DNA of 64,000 nucleotides from Luzula sylvatica (taxonomy: Eukaryota > Streptophyta > Magnoliopsida > Poales > Juncaceae), in assembly GCA_946800325.1 (NCBI GenBank), contig OX326958.1, positions 15,776,992 to 15,840,991 on the forward strand, given 5' to 3'. A program made the position numbers and the translations under genes. The notes beneath the pieces are model-generated. The model was not told the origin of the DNA. It saw only the letters and a list, made by a program, of their open reading frames with translations, and searched no databases. Shown piece after piece: positions 48,711-63,086 of this stretch; position 1 is the first letter of the stretch, and every line of letters starts with the position of its first letter.

Positions 48711-51700
48711 TCAAATGACGTGTTTTTAGATCATTTGTATCGTATCTTTTAGTACATAACTTTTCACCAAATTTCACAAACACTAAGAGAGTTTGTTTTT
48801 CGATTCAAAACCAGATTTTAACGCTTTGAGGAGTTCAAATAACGTGTTTTTAGATCATTTGTATCGTATCTTTTAGTACATAACTTTTCACCAAATTTCA
48901 CAAACACTAAGAAAGTTTGTTTTTCGATTCAAAACAAGATTTTAACGCTTTGAGGAGTTCAAATAACACGTTTTTAGATCATTTGTATCGTATCTTTTAG
49001 TACATAACTTTTCACCAAATTTCACAAACGCTAAGAAAGTTTGTTTTTCGATTCAAAACAAGATTTTAACGCTTTGAGGAGTTCAAATAACATGTTTTTA
49101 GATCATTTGTATAGTATCTTTTAGTACATAACTTTTCACCAAATTTCACAAACACTAAGAAAGTTTGTTTTTCGATTCAAAACAAGATTTTATCGCTTTG
49201 AGGAGTTCAAATAACGTGGTTTTAGATCATTTGTATCGTATCTTTTACTACATAACGTTTCACCAAATTTCACAAACACTAAGAAAGTTTGTTTTTCGAT
49301 TCAAAACAAACTTTCAACGCTTTTAGGACTTCAAATAACGTGTTTTTAGATCATTTGTATCGTATCTTTTACTACATAACTTTTCACCAAATTTCGCAAA
49401 CACTAAGAAAATTTGTTTTTCGATTCAAAACAAGATTTTAACGCTTTGAGGAGTTCAAATAACGTGTTTCTAGATCATTTGTATCGTATCTTTTACTACA
49501 TAACTTTTAACCAAATTTCACAAACACTTAGAAAGTTTGTTTTTCGATTCAAAACAAGATTTTAACGCTTTGAGGAGTTCAAATAACGTGTTTTTAGATC
49601 ATTTGTATCGTATCTTTTAGTACATAACTTTTCCCCAAATTTCACATACACTTAGAAAGTTTGTTTTTCGATTCAAAACAAGATTTTAACACTTTGAGGA
49701 GTTCAAATAACTTGTTTTTAGATCATTTGTATCGTATCTTTTAGTACATAACTTTTCACCAAATTTCATAAACACGAAGAAAGTTTGTTTTTCGATTCAA
49801 AACAAGATTTTAACGCGTTGAGGAGTTCAAATAACGTGTTTCAAGATCATTTGTATCGTATCTTTTATTACATAACTTTTCACCAAATTTCACAAACACT
49901 AAGAAAGTTGGTTTTTCGATTCAAAACATGATTTTAAAGCTTTGAGGAGTTCAAATAACATGTTTTTAGATCATTTGTATCGTATCTTTTAGTACATAAC
50001 TTTTCACCAAATTTCACAAACACTAAGAAAGTTTGTTTTTCGATTCAAAACAAGATTTTAACGCTTTGAGGAGTTCAAATAACATGGTTTTAGATCATTT
50101 GTATCGTATCTTTTAGTACATAACTTTTCACCAAATTTCAAAAACACTAAGAAAGTTTGTTTTTCGATTCAAAACAAGATTTTAAGGCTTTGAGGAGTTC
50201 AAATAACGTGTTTCTAGATCATTTGTATCGTATCTTTTACTACATAACGTTTCACCAAATTTCACAAACACTAAGAAAGTTTGTTTTTCGATTCAAAACA
50301 AACTTTCAACGCTTTTAGGACTTCAAATAACGTGTTTCTAGATCATTTGTATCGTATCTTTTACTACATAACTTTTCACCAAATTTCACAAACACTAAGA
50401 AAGTTTGTTTTTCGATTCAAAACAGGATTTTAACGCTTTGAGGAGTTCAGATAACATGTTTTTAGATCATTTGTATCGTATCTTTTACTACATAACTTTT
50501 CACCAAATTTCACGAACACTAAGAAAGTTTGTTTTTCGATTCAAAACAAGATTTTAACGCTTTGAGGAGTTCAAATGACGTGTTTTTAGATCATTTGTAT
50601 CGTATCTTTTAGTACATAACTTTTCACCAAATTTCACAAACACTAAGAAAGTTTGTTTTTCGATTCAAAACCAGATTTTAACGCTTTGAGGAGTTCAAAT
50701 AACGTGTTTTTAGATCATTTGTATCGTATCTTTTAGTACATAACTTTTCACCAAATTTCACAAACACTAAGAAAGTTTGTTTTTCGATTCAAAACAAGAT
50801 TTTAACGCTTTGAGGAGTTCAAATAACACGTTTTTAGATCATTTGTATCGTATCTTTTAGTACATAACTTTTCACCAAATTTCACAAACACTAAGAAAGT
50901 TTGTTTTTCGATTCAAAACAAGATTTTAACGCTTTGAGGAGTTCAAATAACATGTTTTTAGATCATTTGTATAGTATCTTTTAGTACATAACTTTTCACC
51001 AAATTTCAAAAACACTAAGAAAGTTTGATTTTCGATTCAAAACAAGATTTTAACGCTTTGAGGAGTTCAAATAACGTGTTTCTAGATCATTTGTATCGTA
51101 TCTTTTACTACATAACGTTTCACCAAATTTCACAAACACTAAGAAAGTTTGTTTTTCGATTCAAAACAAACTTTCAACGCTTTTAGGACTTCAAATAACG
51201 TGTTTCTAGATCATTTGTATCGTATCTTTTACTACATAACTTTTCACCAAATTTCACAAACACTAAGAAAGTTTGTTTTTCGATTCAAAACAAGATTTTA
51301 ACGCTTTGAGGAGTTCAGATAACGTGTTTTTAGATCATTTGTATCGTATCTTTTACTACATAACTTTTTACCAAATTTCACAAAAATAAGAAAGTTTGTT
51401 TTTCGATTCAAAACAATATTTTAACGCTTTGAGGAGTTCAGATAACATGTTTTTGCATCATTTGTATCGTATCTTTTACTACATAACTTTTCACCAAATT
51501 TCACGAACACTAAGAAAGTTTGTTTTTCGATTCAAAACAAGATTTTAACGCTTTGAGGAGTTCAAATAACGTGTTTTTAGATCATTTGTATCGTATCTTT
51601 TAGTACATAACTTTTCACCAAATTTCACAAACACTAAGAAAGTTTGTTTTTCGATTCAAAACCAGATTTTAACGCTTTGAGGAGTTCAAATAACGTGTTT

Positions 51701-54700
51701 TTAGATCATTTGTATCGTATCTTTTAGTACATAACTTTTCACCAAATTTCACAAACACTAAGAAAGTTTGTTTTTCGATTCAAAACAAGATTTTAACGCT
51801 TTGAGGAGTTCAAATAACACGTTTTTAGATCATTTGTATCGTATCTTTTAGTACATAACTTTTCACCAAATTTCACAAACGCTAAGAAAGTTTGTTTTTC
51901 GATTCAAAACAAGATTTTAACGCTTTGAGGAGTTCAAATAACATGTTTTTAGATCATTTGTATAGTATCTTTTAGTACATAACTTTTCACCAAATTTCAC
52001 AAACACTAAGAAAGTTTGTTTTTCGATTCAAAACAAGATTTTATCGCTTTGAGGAGTTCAAATAACGTGGTTTTAGATCATTTGTATCGTATCTTTTACT
52101 ACATAACGTTTCACCAAATTTCACAAACACTAAGAAAGTTTGTTTTTCGATTCAAAACAAACTTTCAACGCTTTTAGGACTTCAAATAACGTGTTTTTAG
52201 ATCATTTGTATCGTATCTTTTACTACATAACTTTTCACCAAATTTCGTAAACACTAAGAAAATTTGTTTTTCGATTCAAAACAAGATTTTAACGCTTTGA
52301 GGAGTTCAAATAACGTGTTTCTAGATCATTTGTATCGTATCTTTTACTACATAACTTTTTACCAAGTTTCACAAACACTTAGAAAGTTTGTTTTTCGATT
52401 CAAAACAAGATTTTAACGCTTTGAGGAGTTCAAATAACGTGTTTTTAGATCATTTGTATCGTATCTTTTAGTACATAACTTTTCCCCAAATTTCACATAC
52501 ACTAAGAAAGTTTGTTTTTCGATTCAAAACAAGATTTTAACACTTTGAGGAGTTCAAATAACTTGTTTTTAGATCATTTGTATCGTATCTTTTAGTACAT
52601 AACTTTTCACCAAATTTCATAAACACGAAGAAAGTTTGTTTTTCGATTCAAAACAAGATTTTAACGCGTTGAGGAGTTCAAATAACGTGTTTCAAGATCA
52701 TTTGTATCGTATCTTTTATTACATAACTTTTCACCAAATTTCACAAACACTAAGAAAGTTTGTTTTTCGATTCAAAACATGATTTTAAAGCTTTGAGGAG
52801 TTCAAATAACATGTTTTTAGATCATTTGTATCGTATCTTTTAGTACATAACTTTTCACCAAATTTCACAAACACTAAGAAAGTTTGTTTTTCGATTCAAA
52901 ACAAGATTTTAACGCTTTGAGGAGTTCAAATAACATGGTTTTAGATCATTTGTATCGTATCTTTTAGTACATAACTTTTCACGAAATTTCAAAAACACTA
53001 AGAAAGTTTGTTTTTCGATTCAAAACAAGATTTTAACGCTTTGAGGAGTTCAAATAACACGTTTTTAGATCATTTGTATCGTATCTTTTAGTACATAACT
53101 GTTCACCAAATTTCACAAACGCTAAGAAAGTTTGTTTTTCGATTCAAAACAAGATTTTAACGCTTTGAGGAGTTCAAATAACATGTTTTTAGATCATTTG
53201 TATAGTATCTTTTAGTACATAACTTTTCACCAAATTTCACAAACACTAAGAAAGTTTGTTTTTCGATTCAAAACAAGATTTTAACGCTTTGAGGAGTTCA
53301 AATGACGTGTTTTTAGATCATTTGTATCGTATCTTTTAGTACATAACTTTTCACCAAATTTCACAAACACTAAGAAAGTTTGTTTTTCGATTCAAAACCA
53401 GATTTTAACGCTTTGAGGAGTTCAAATAACGTGTTTTTAGATCATTTGTATCGTATCTTTTAGTACATAACTTTTCACCAAATTTCACAAACACTAAGAA
53501 AGTTTGTTTTTCGATTCAAAACAAGATTTTAACGCTTTGAGGAGTTCAAATAACACGTTTTTAGATCATTTGTATCGTATCTTTTAGTACATAACTTTTC
53601 ACCAAATTTCACAAACACTAAGAAAGTTTGTTTTTCGATTCAAAACAAGATTTTAACGCTTTGAGGAGTTCAGATAACATGTTTTTAGATCATTTGTATC
53701 GTATCTTTTACTACATAACTTTTCACCAAATTTCACGAACACTAATAAAGTTTGTTTTTCGATTCAAAACAAGATTTTAACGCTTTGAGGAGTTCAAATG
53801 ACGTGTTTCTAGATCATTTGTATCGTATCTTTTAGTACATAACTTTTCACCAAATTTCACAAACACTAAGAAAGTTTGTTTTTCGATTCAAAACCAGATT
53901 TTAACGCATTGAGGAGTTCAAATAACGTGTTTTTAGATCATTTATATCGTATCTTTTAGTACAAAACTTTTCACCAAATTTCACAAACACTAAGAAAGTT
54001 TGTTTTTCGATTCAAAACAAGATTTTAACGCTTTGAGGAGTTCAGATAACGTGTTTTTAGATCATTTGTATCGTATCTTTTACTACATAACTTTTCACCA
54101 AATTTCACAAAAATAAGAAAGTTTGTTTTTCGATTCAAAACAAGATTTTAACGCTTTGAGGAGTTCAGATAACATGTTTTTAGATCATTTGTATCGTATC
54201 TTTTACTACATAACTTTTCACCAAATTTCACGAACACTAAGAAAGTTTGTTTTTCGATTCAAAACAAGATTTTGACGCTTTGAGGAGTTCAAATGACGTG
54301 TTTTTAGATCATTTGTATCGTATCTTTTAGTACATAACTTTTCACCAAATTTCACAAACACTAAGAAAGTTTGTTTTTCGATTCAAAACCAGATTTTAAC
54401 GCTTTGAGGAGTTCAAATAACGTGTTTTTAGATCATTTGTATCGTATCTTTTAGTACATAACTTTTCACCAAATTTCAGAAACACTAAGAAAGTTTGTTT
54501 TTCGATTCAAAACAAGATTTTAACGCTTTGAGGAGTTCAAATAACACGTTTTTAGATCATTTGTATCGTATCTTTTAGTACATAACTTTTCACCAAATTT
54601 CACAAACACTAAGAAAGTTTGTTTTTCGATTCAAAACAAGATTTTAACGCTTTGAGGAGTTCAGATAACATGTTTTTAGATCATTTGTATCGTATCTTTT

Positions 54701-57700
54701 ACTACATAACTTTTCACCAAATTTCACGAACACTAATAAAGTTTGTTTTTCGATTCAAAACAAGATTTTAACGCTTTGAGGAGTTCAAATGACGTGTTTT
54801 TAGATCATTTGTATCGTATCTTTTAGTACATAACTTTTCACCAAATTTCACAAACACTAAGAAAGTTTGTTTTTCGATTCAAAACCAGATTTTAACGCTT
54901 TGAGGAGTTCAAATAACGTGTTTTTAGATCATTTGTATCGTATCTTTTAGTACAAAACTTTTCACCAAATTTCACAAACACTAAGAAAGTTTGTTTTTCG
55001 ATTCAAAACAAGATTTTAACGCTTTGAGGAGTTCAGATAACGTGTTTTTAGATCATTTGTATCGTATCTTTTACTACATAACTTTTCACCAAATTTCACA
55101 AAAATAAGAAAGTTTGTTTTTCGATTCAAAACAAGATTTTAACGCTTTGAGGAGTTCAGATAACATGTTTTTAGATCATTTGTATCGTATCTTTTACTAC
55201 ATAACTTTTCACCAAATTTCACGAACACTAAGAAAGTTTGTTTTTCGATTCAAAACAAGATTTTAACGCTTTGAGGAGTTCAAATGACGTGTTTTTAGAT
55301 CATTTGTATCGTATCTTTTAGTACATAACTTTTCACCAAATTTCACAAACACTAAGAAAGTTTGTTTTTCGATTCAAAACAAGATTTTAACGCTTTGAGG
55401 AGTTCAAATAACATGGTTTTAGATCATTTGTATCGTATCTTTTAGTACATAACTTTTCACCAAATTTCAAAAACACTAAGAAAGTTTGTTTTTCGATTCA
55501 AAACAAGATTTTAACGCTTTGAGGAGTTCAAATAACGTGTTTCTAGATCATTTGTATCGTATCTTTTACTACATAACGTTTCACCAAATTTCACAAACAC
55601 GAAGAAAGTTTGTTTTTCAATTCAAAACAAACTTTCAACGCTTTTAGGACTTCAAATAACGTGTTTCTAGATCATTTGTATCGTATCTTTTACTACATAA
55701 CTTTTCACCAAATTTCACAAACACTAAGAAAGTTTGTTTTTCGATTCAAAACAAGATTTTAACGCTTTGAGGAGTTCAGATAACGTGTTTTTAGATCATT
55801 TGTATCGTATCTTTTACTACATAACTTTTCACCAAATTTCACAAAAATAAGAAAGTTTGTTTTTCGATTCAAAACAAGATTTTAACGCTTTGAGGAGTTC
55901 AAATGACGTGTTTTTAGATCATTTGTATCGTATCTTTTAGTACATAACTTTTCACCAAATTTCACAAACACTAAGAGAGTTTGTTTTTCGATTCAAAACC
56001 AGATTTTAACGCTTTGAGGAGTTCAAATAACGTGTTTTTAGATCATTTGTATCGTATCTTTTAGTACATAACTTTTCACCAAATTTCACAAACACTAAGA
56101 AAGTTTGTTTTTCGATTCAAAACAAGATTTTAACGCTTTGAGGAGTTCAAATAACACGTTTTTAGATCATTTGTATCGTATCTTTTAGTACATAACTTTT
56201 CACCAAATTTCACAAACGCTAAGAAAGTTTGTTTTTCGATTCAAAACAAGATTTTAACGCTTTGAGGAGTTCAAATAACATGTTTTTAGATCATTTGTAT
56301 AGTATCTTTTAGTACATAACTTTTCACCAAATTTCACAAACACTAAGAAAGTTTGTTTTTCGATTCAAAACAAGATTTTATCGCTTTGAGGAGTTCAAAT
56401 AACGTGGTTTTAGATCATTTGTATCGTATCTTTTACTACATAACGTTTCACCAAATTTCACAAACACTAAGAAAGTTTGTTTTTCGATTCAAAACAAACT
56501 TTCAACGCTTTTAGGACTTCAAATAACGTGTTTTTAGATCATTTGTATCGTATCTTTTACTACATAACTTTTCACCAAATTTCGCAAACACTAAGAAAAT
56601 TTGTTTTTCGATTCAAAACAAGATTTTAACGCTTTGAGGAGTTCAAATAACGTGTTTCTAGATCATTTGTATCGTATCTTTTACTACATAACTTTTAACC
56701 AAATTTCACAAACACTTAGAAAGTTTGTTTTTCGATTCAAAACAAGATTTTAACGCTTTGAGGAGTTCAAATAACGTGTTTTTAGATCATTTGTATCGTA
56801 TCTTTTAGTACATAACTTTTCCCCAAATTTCACATACACTTAGAAAGTTTGTTTTTCGATTCAAAACAAGATTTTAACACTTTGAGGAGTTCAAATAACT
56901 TGTTTTTAGATCATTTGTATCGTATCTTTTAGTACATAACTTTTCACCAAATTTCATAAACACGAAGAAAGTTTGTTTTTCGATTCAAAACAAGATTTTA
57001 ACGCGTTGAGGAGTTCAAATAACGTGTTTCAAGATCATTTGTATCGTATCTTTTATTACATAACTTTTCACCAAATTTCACAAACACTAAGAAAGTTGGT
57101 TTTTCGATTCAAAACATGATTTTAAAGCTTTGAGGAGTTCAAATAACATGTTTTTAGATCATTTGTATCGTATCTTTTAGTACATAACTTTTCACCAAAT
57201 TTCACAAACACTAAGAAAGTTTGTTTTTCGATTCAAAACAAGATTTTAACGCTTTGAGGAGTTCAAATAACATGGTTTTAGATCATTTGTATCGTATCTT
57301 TTAGTACATAACTTTTCACCAAATTTCAAAAACACTAAGAAAGTTTGTTTTTCGATTCAAAACAAGATTTTAAGGCTTTGAGGAGTTCAAATAACGTGTT
57401 TCTAGATCATTTGTATCGTATCTTTTACTACATAACGTTTCACCAAATTTCACAAACACTAAGAAAGTTTGTTTTTCGATTCAAAACAAACTTTCAACGC
57501 TTTTAGGACTTCAAATAACGTGTTTCTAGATCATTTGTATCGTATCTTTTACTACATAACTTTTCACCAAATTTCACAAACACTAAGAAAGTTTGTTTTT
57601 CGATTCAAAACAGGATTTTAACGCTTTGAGGAGTTCAGATAACATGTTTTTAGATCATTTGTATCGTATCTTTTACTACATAACTTTTCACCAAATTTCA

Positions 57701-60700
57701 CGAACACTAAGAAAGTTTGTTTTTCGATTCAAAACAAGATTTTAACGCTTTGAGGAGTTCAAATGACGTGTTTTTAGATCATTTGTATCGTATCTTTTAG
57801 TACATAACTTTTCACCAAATTTCACAAACACTAAGAAAGTTTGTTTTTCGATTCAAAACCAGATTTTAACGCTTTGAGGAGTTCAAATAACGTGTTTTTA
57901 GATCATTTGTATCGTATCTTTTAGTACATAACTTTTCACCAAATTTCACAAACACTAAGAAAGTTTGTTTTTCGATTCAAAACAAGATTTTAACGCTTTG
58001 AGGAGTTCAAATAACACGTTTTTAGATCATTTGTATCGTATCTTTTAGTACATAACTTTTCACCAAATTTCACAAACACTAAGAAAGTTTGTTTTTCGAT
58101 TCAAAACAAGATTTTAACGCTTTGAGGAGTTCAAATAACATGTTTTTAGATCATTTGTATAGTATCTTTTAGTACATAACTTTTCACCAAATTTCAAAAA
58201 CACTAAGAAAGTTTGATTTTCGATTCAAAACAAGATTTTAACGCTTTGAGGAGTTCAAATAACGTGTTTCTAGATCATTTGTATCGTATCTTTTACTACA
58301 TAACGTTTCACCAAATTTCACAAACACTAAGAAAGTTTGTTTTTCGATTCAAAACAAACTTTCAACGCTTTTAGGACTTCAAATAACGTGTTTCTAGATC
58401 ATTTGTATCGTATCTTTTACTACATAACTTTTCACCAAATTTCACAAACACTAAGAAAGTTTGTTTTTCGATTCAAAACAAGATTTTAACGCTTTGAGGA
58501 GTTCAGATAACGTGTTTTTAGATCATTTGTATCGTATCTTTTACTACATAACTTTTTACCAAATTTCACAAAAATAAGAAAGTTTGTTTTTCGATTCAAA
58601 ACAATATTTTAACGCTTTGAGGAGTTCAGATAACATGTTTTTGCATCATTTGTATCGTATCTTTTACTACATAACTTTTCACCAAATTTCACGAACACTA
58701 AGAAAGTTTGTTTTTCGATTCAAAACAAGATTTTAACGCTTTGAGGAGTTCAAATAACGTGTTTTTAGATCATTTGTATCGTATCTTTTAGTACATAACT
58801 TTTCACCAAATTTCACAAACACTAAGAAAGTTTGTTTTTCGATTCAAAACCAGATTTTAACGCTTTGAGGAGTTCAAATAACGTGTTTTTAGATCATTTG
58901 TATCGTATCTTTTAGTACATAACTTTTCACCAAATTTCACAAACACTAAGAAAGTTTGTTTTTCGATTCAAAACAAGATTTTAACGCTTTGAGGAGTTCA
59001 AATAACACGTTTTTAGATCATTTGTATCGTATCTTTTAGTACATAACTTTTCACCAAATTTCACAAACGCTAAGAAAGTTTGTTTTTCGATTCAAAACAA
59101 GATTTTAACGCTTTGAGGAGTTCAAATAACATGTTTTTAGATCATTTGTATAGTATCTTTTAGTACATAACTTTTCACCAAATTTCACAAACACTAAGAA
59201 AGTTTGTTTTTCGATTCAAAACAAGATTTTATCGCTTTGAGGAGTTCAAATAACGTGGTTTTAGATCATTTGTATCGTATCTTTTACTACATAACGTTTC
59301 ACCAAATTTCACAAACACTAAGAAAGTTTGTTTTTCGATTCAAAACAAACTTTCAACGCTTTTAGGACTTCAAATAACGTGTTTTTAGATCATTTGTATC
59401 GTATCTTTTACTACATAACTTTTCACCAAATTTCGTAAACACTAAGAAAATTTGTTTTTCGATTCAAAACAAGATTTTAACGCTTTGAGGAGTTCAAATA
59501 ACGTGTTTCTAGATCATTTGTATCGTATCTTTTACTACATAACTTTTTACCAAGTTTCACAAACACTTAGAAAGTTTGTTTTTCGATTCAAAACAAGATT
59601 TTAACGCTTTGAGGAGTTCAAATAACGTGTTTTTAGATCATTTGTATCGTATCTTTTAGTACATAACTTTTCCCCAAATTTCACATACACTAAGAAAGTT
59701 TGTTTTTCGATTCAAAACAAGATTTTAACACTTTGAGGAGTTCAAATAACTTGTTTTTAGATCATTTGTATCGTATCTTTTAGTACATAACTTTTCACCA
59801 AATTTCATAAACACGAAGAAAGTTTGTTTTTCGATTCAAAACAAGATTTTAACGCGTTGAGGAGTTCAAATAACGTGTTTCAAGATCATTTGTATCGTAT
59901 CTTTTATTACATAACTTTTCACCAAATTTCACAAACACTAAGAAAGTTTGTTTTTCGATTCAAAACATGATTTTAAAGCTTTGAGGAGTTCAAATAACAT
60001 GTTTTTAGATCATTTGTATCGTATCTTTTAGTACATAACTTTTCACCAAATTTCACAAACACTAAGAAAGTTTGTTTTTCGATTCAAAACAAGATTTTAA
60101 CGCTTTGAGGAGTTCAAATAACATGGTTTTAGATCATTTGTATCGTATCTTTTAGTACATAACTTTTCACGAAATTTCAAAAACACTAAGAAAGTTTGTT
60201 TTTCGATTCAAAACAAGATTTTAACGCTTTGAGGAGTTCAAATAACACGTTTTTAGATCATTTGTATCGTATCTTTTAGTACATAACTGTTCACCAAATT
60301 TCACAAACGCTAAGAAAGTTTGTTTTTCGATTCAAAACAAGATTTTAACGCTTTGAGGAGTTCAAATAACATGTTTTTAGATCATTTGTATAGTATCTTT
60401 TAGTACATAACTTTTCACCAAATTTCACAAACACTAAGAAAGTTTGTTTTTCGATTCAAAACAAGATTTTAACGCTTTGAGGAGTTCAAATGACGTGTTT
60501 TTAGATCATTTGTATCGTATCTTTTAGTACATAACTTTTCACCAAATTTCACAAACACTAAGAAAGTTTGTTTTTCGATTCAAAACCAGATTTTAACGCT
60601 TTGAGGAGTTCAAATAACGTGTTTTTAGATCATTTGTATCGTATCTTTTAGTACATAACTTTTCACCAAATTTCACAAACACTAAGAAAGTTTGTTTTTC

Positions 60701-63086
60701 GATTCAAAACAAGATTTTAACGCTTTGAGGAGTTCAAATAACACGTTTTTAGATCATTTGTATCGTATCTTTTAGTACATAACTTTTCACCAAATTTCAC
60801 AAACACTAAGAAAGTTTGTTTTTCGATTCAAAACAAGATTTTAACGCTTTGAGGAGTTCAGATAACATGTTTTTAGATCATTTGTATCGTATCTTTTACT
60901 ACATAACTTTTCACCAAATTTCACGAACACTAATAAAGTTTGTTTTTCGATTCAAAACAAGATTTTAACGCTTTGAGGAGTTCAAATGACGTGTTTCTAG
61001 ATCATTTGTATCGTATCTTTTAGTACATAACTTTTCACCAAATTTCACAAACACTAAGAAAGTTTGTTTTTCGATTCAAAACCAGATTTTAACGCATTGA
61101 GGAGTTCAAATAACGTGTTTTTAGATCATTTATATCGTATCTTTTAGTACAAAACTTTTCACCAAATTTCACAAACACTAAGAAAGTTTGTTTTTCGATT
61201 CAAAACAAGATTTTAACGCTTTGAGGAGTTCAGATAACGTGTTTTTAGATCATTTGTATCGTATCTTTTACTACATAACTTTTCACCAAATTTCACAAAA
61301 ATAAGAAAGTTTGTTTTTCGATTCAAAACAAGATTTTAACGCTTTGAGGAGTTCAGATAACATGTTTTTAGATCATTTGTATCGTATCTTTTACTACATA
61401 ACTTTTCACCAAATTTCACGAACACTAAGAAAGTTTGTTTTTCGATTCAAAACAAGATTTTGACGCTTTGAGGAGTTCAAATGACGTGTTTTTAGATCAT
61501 TTGTATCGTATCTTTTAGTACATAACTTTTCACCAAATTTCACAAACACTAAGAAAGTTTGTTTTTCGATTCAAAACCAGATTTTAACGCTTTGAGGAGT
61601 TCAAATAACGTGTTTTTAGATCATTTGTATCGTATCTTTTAGTACATAACTTTTCACCAAATTTCAGAAACACTAAGAAAGTTTGTTTTTCGATTCAAAA
61701 CAAGATTTTAACGCTTTGAGGAGTTCAAATAACACGTTTTTAGATCATTTGTATCGTATCTTTTAGTACATAACTTTTCACCAAATTTCACAAACACTAA
61801 GAAAGTTTGTTTTTCGATTCAAAACAAGATTTTAACGCTTTGAGGAGTTCAGATAACATGTTTTTAGATCATTTGTATCGTATCTTTTACTACATAACTT
61901 TTCACCAAATTTCACGAACACTAATAAAGTTTGTTTTTCGATTCAAAACAAGATTTTAACGCTTTGAGGAGTTCAAATGACGTGTTTTTAGATCATTTGT
62001 ATCGTATCTTTTAGTACATAACTTTTCACCAAATTTCACAAACACTAAGAAAGTTTGTTTTTCGATTCAAAACCAGATTTTAACGCTTTGAGGAGTTCAA
62101 ATAACGTGTTTTTAGATCATTTGTATCGTATCTTTTAGTACAAAACTTTTCACCAAATTTCACAAACACTAAGAAAGTTTGTTTTTCGATTCAAAACAAG
62201 ATTTTAACGCTTTGAGGAGTTCAGATAACGTGTTTTTAGATCATTTGTATCGTATCTTTTACTACATAACTTTTCACCAAATTTCACAAAAATAAGAAAG
62301 TTTGTTTTTCGATTCAAAACAAGATTTTAACGCTTTGAGGAGTTCAGATAACATGTTTTTAGATCATTTGTATCGTATCTTTTACTACATAACTTTTCAC
62401 CAAATTTCACGAACACTAAGAAAGTTTGTTTTTCGATTCAAAACAAGATTTTAACGCTTTGAGGAGTTCAAATGACGTGTTTTTAGATCATTTGTATCGT
62501 ATCTTTTAGTACATAACTTTTCACCAAATTTCACAAACACTAAGAAAGTTTGTTTTTCGATTCAAAACAAGATTTTAACGCTTTGAGGAGTTCAAATAAC
62601 ATGGTTTTAGATCATTTGTATCGTATCTTTTAGTACATAACTTTTCACCAAATTTCAAAAACACTAAGAAAGTTTGTTTTTCGATTCAAAACAAGATTTT
62701 AACGCTTTGAGGAGTTCAAATAACGTGTTTCTAGATCATTTGTATCGTATCTTTTACTACATAACGTTTCACCAAATTTCACAAACACGAAGAAAGTTTG
62801 TTTTTCAATTCAAAACAAACTTTCAACGCTTTTAGGACTTCAAATAACGTGTTTCTAGATCATTTGTATCGTATCTTTTACTACATAACTTTTCACCAAA
62901 TTTCACAAACACTAAGAAAGTTTGTTTTTCGATTCAAAACAAGATTTTAACGCTTTGAGGAGTTCAGATAACGTGTTTTTAGATCATTTGTATCGTATCT
63001 TTTACTACATAACTTTTCACCAAATTTCACAAAAATAAGAAAGTTTGTTTTTCGATTCAAAACAAGATTTTAACGCTTTGAGGAGT
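48711..63086 (+). repeat. 7,188-bp tandem duplication (58 monomers, two copies)
   Basis: Private variants recur at exactly 7,188 bp: CTAAGAGAG (48,783 and 55,971), CACTTAG (49,525 and 56,713), TTTTTGCATCA (51,455 and 58,643), CACTTAG (52,376 and 59,564), CGCATTGAGG (53,905 and 61,093) and TTTTGACG (54,274 and 61,462). Every private variant I followed in copy 1 has its twin in copy 2. The junction lies near 55,85x-55,900, where the first copy's CACAAAAATAAG monomer is joined to the AAATGACGTG monomer that begins the second copy. The limits are approximate because monomers are alike. Confidence 0.92.
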
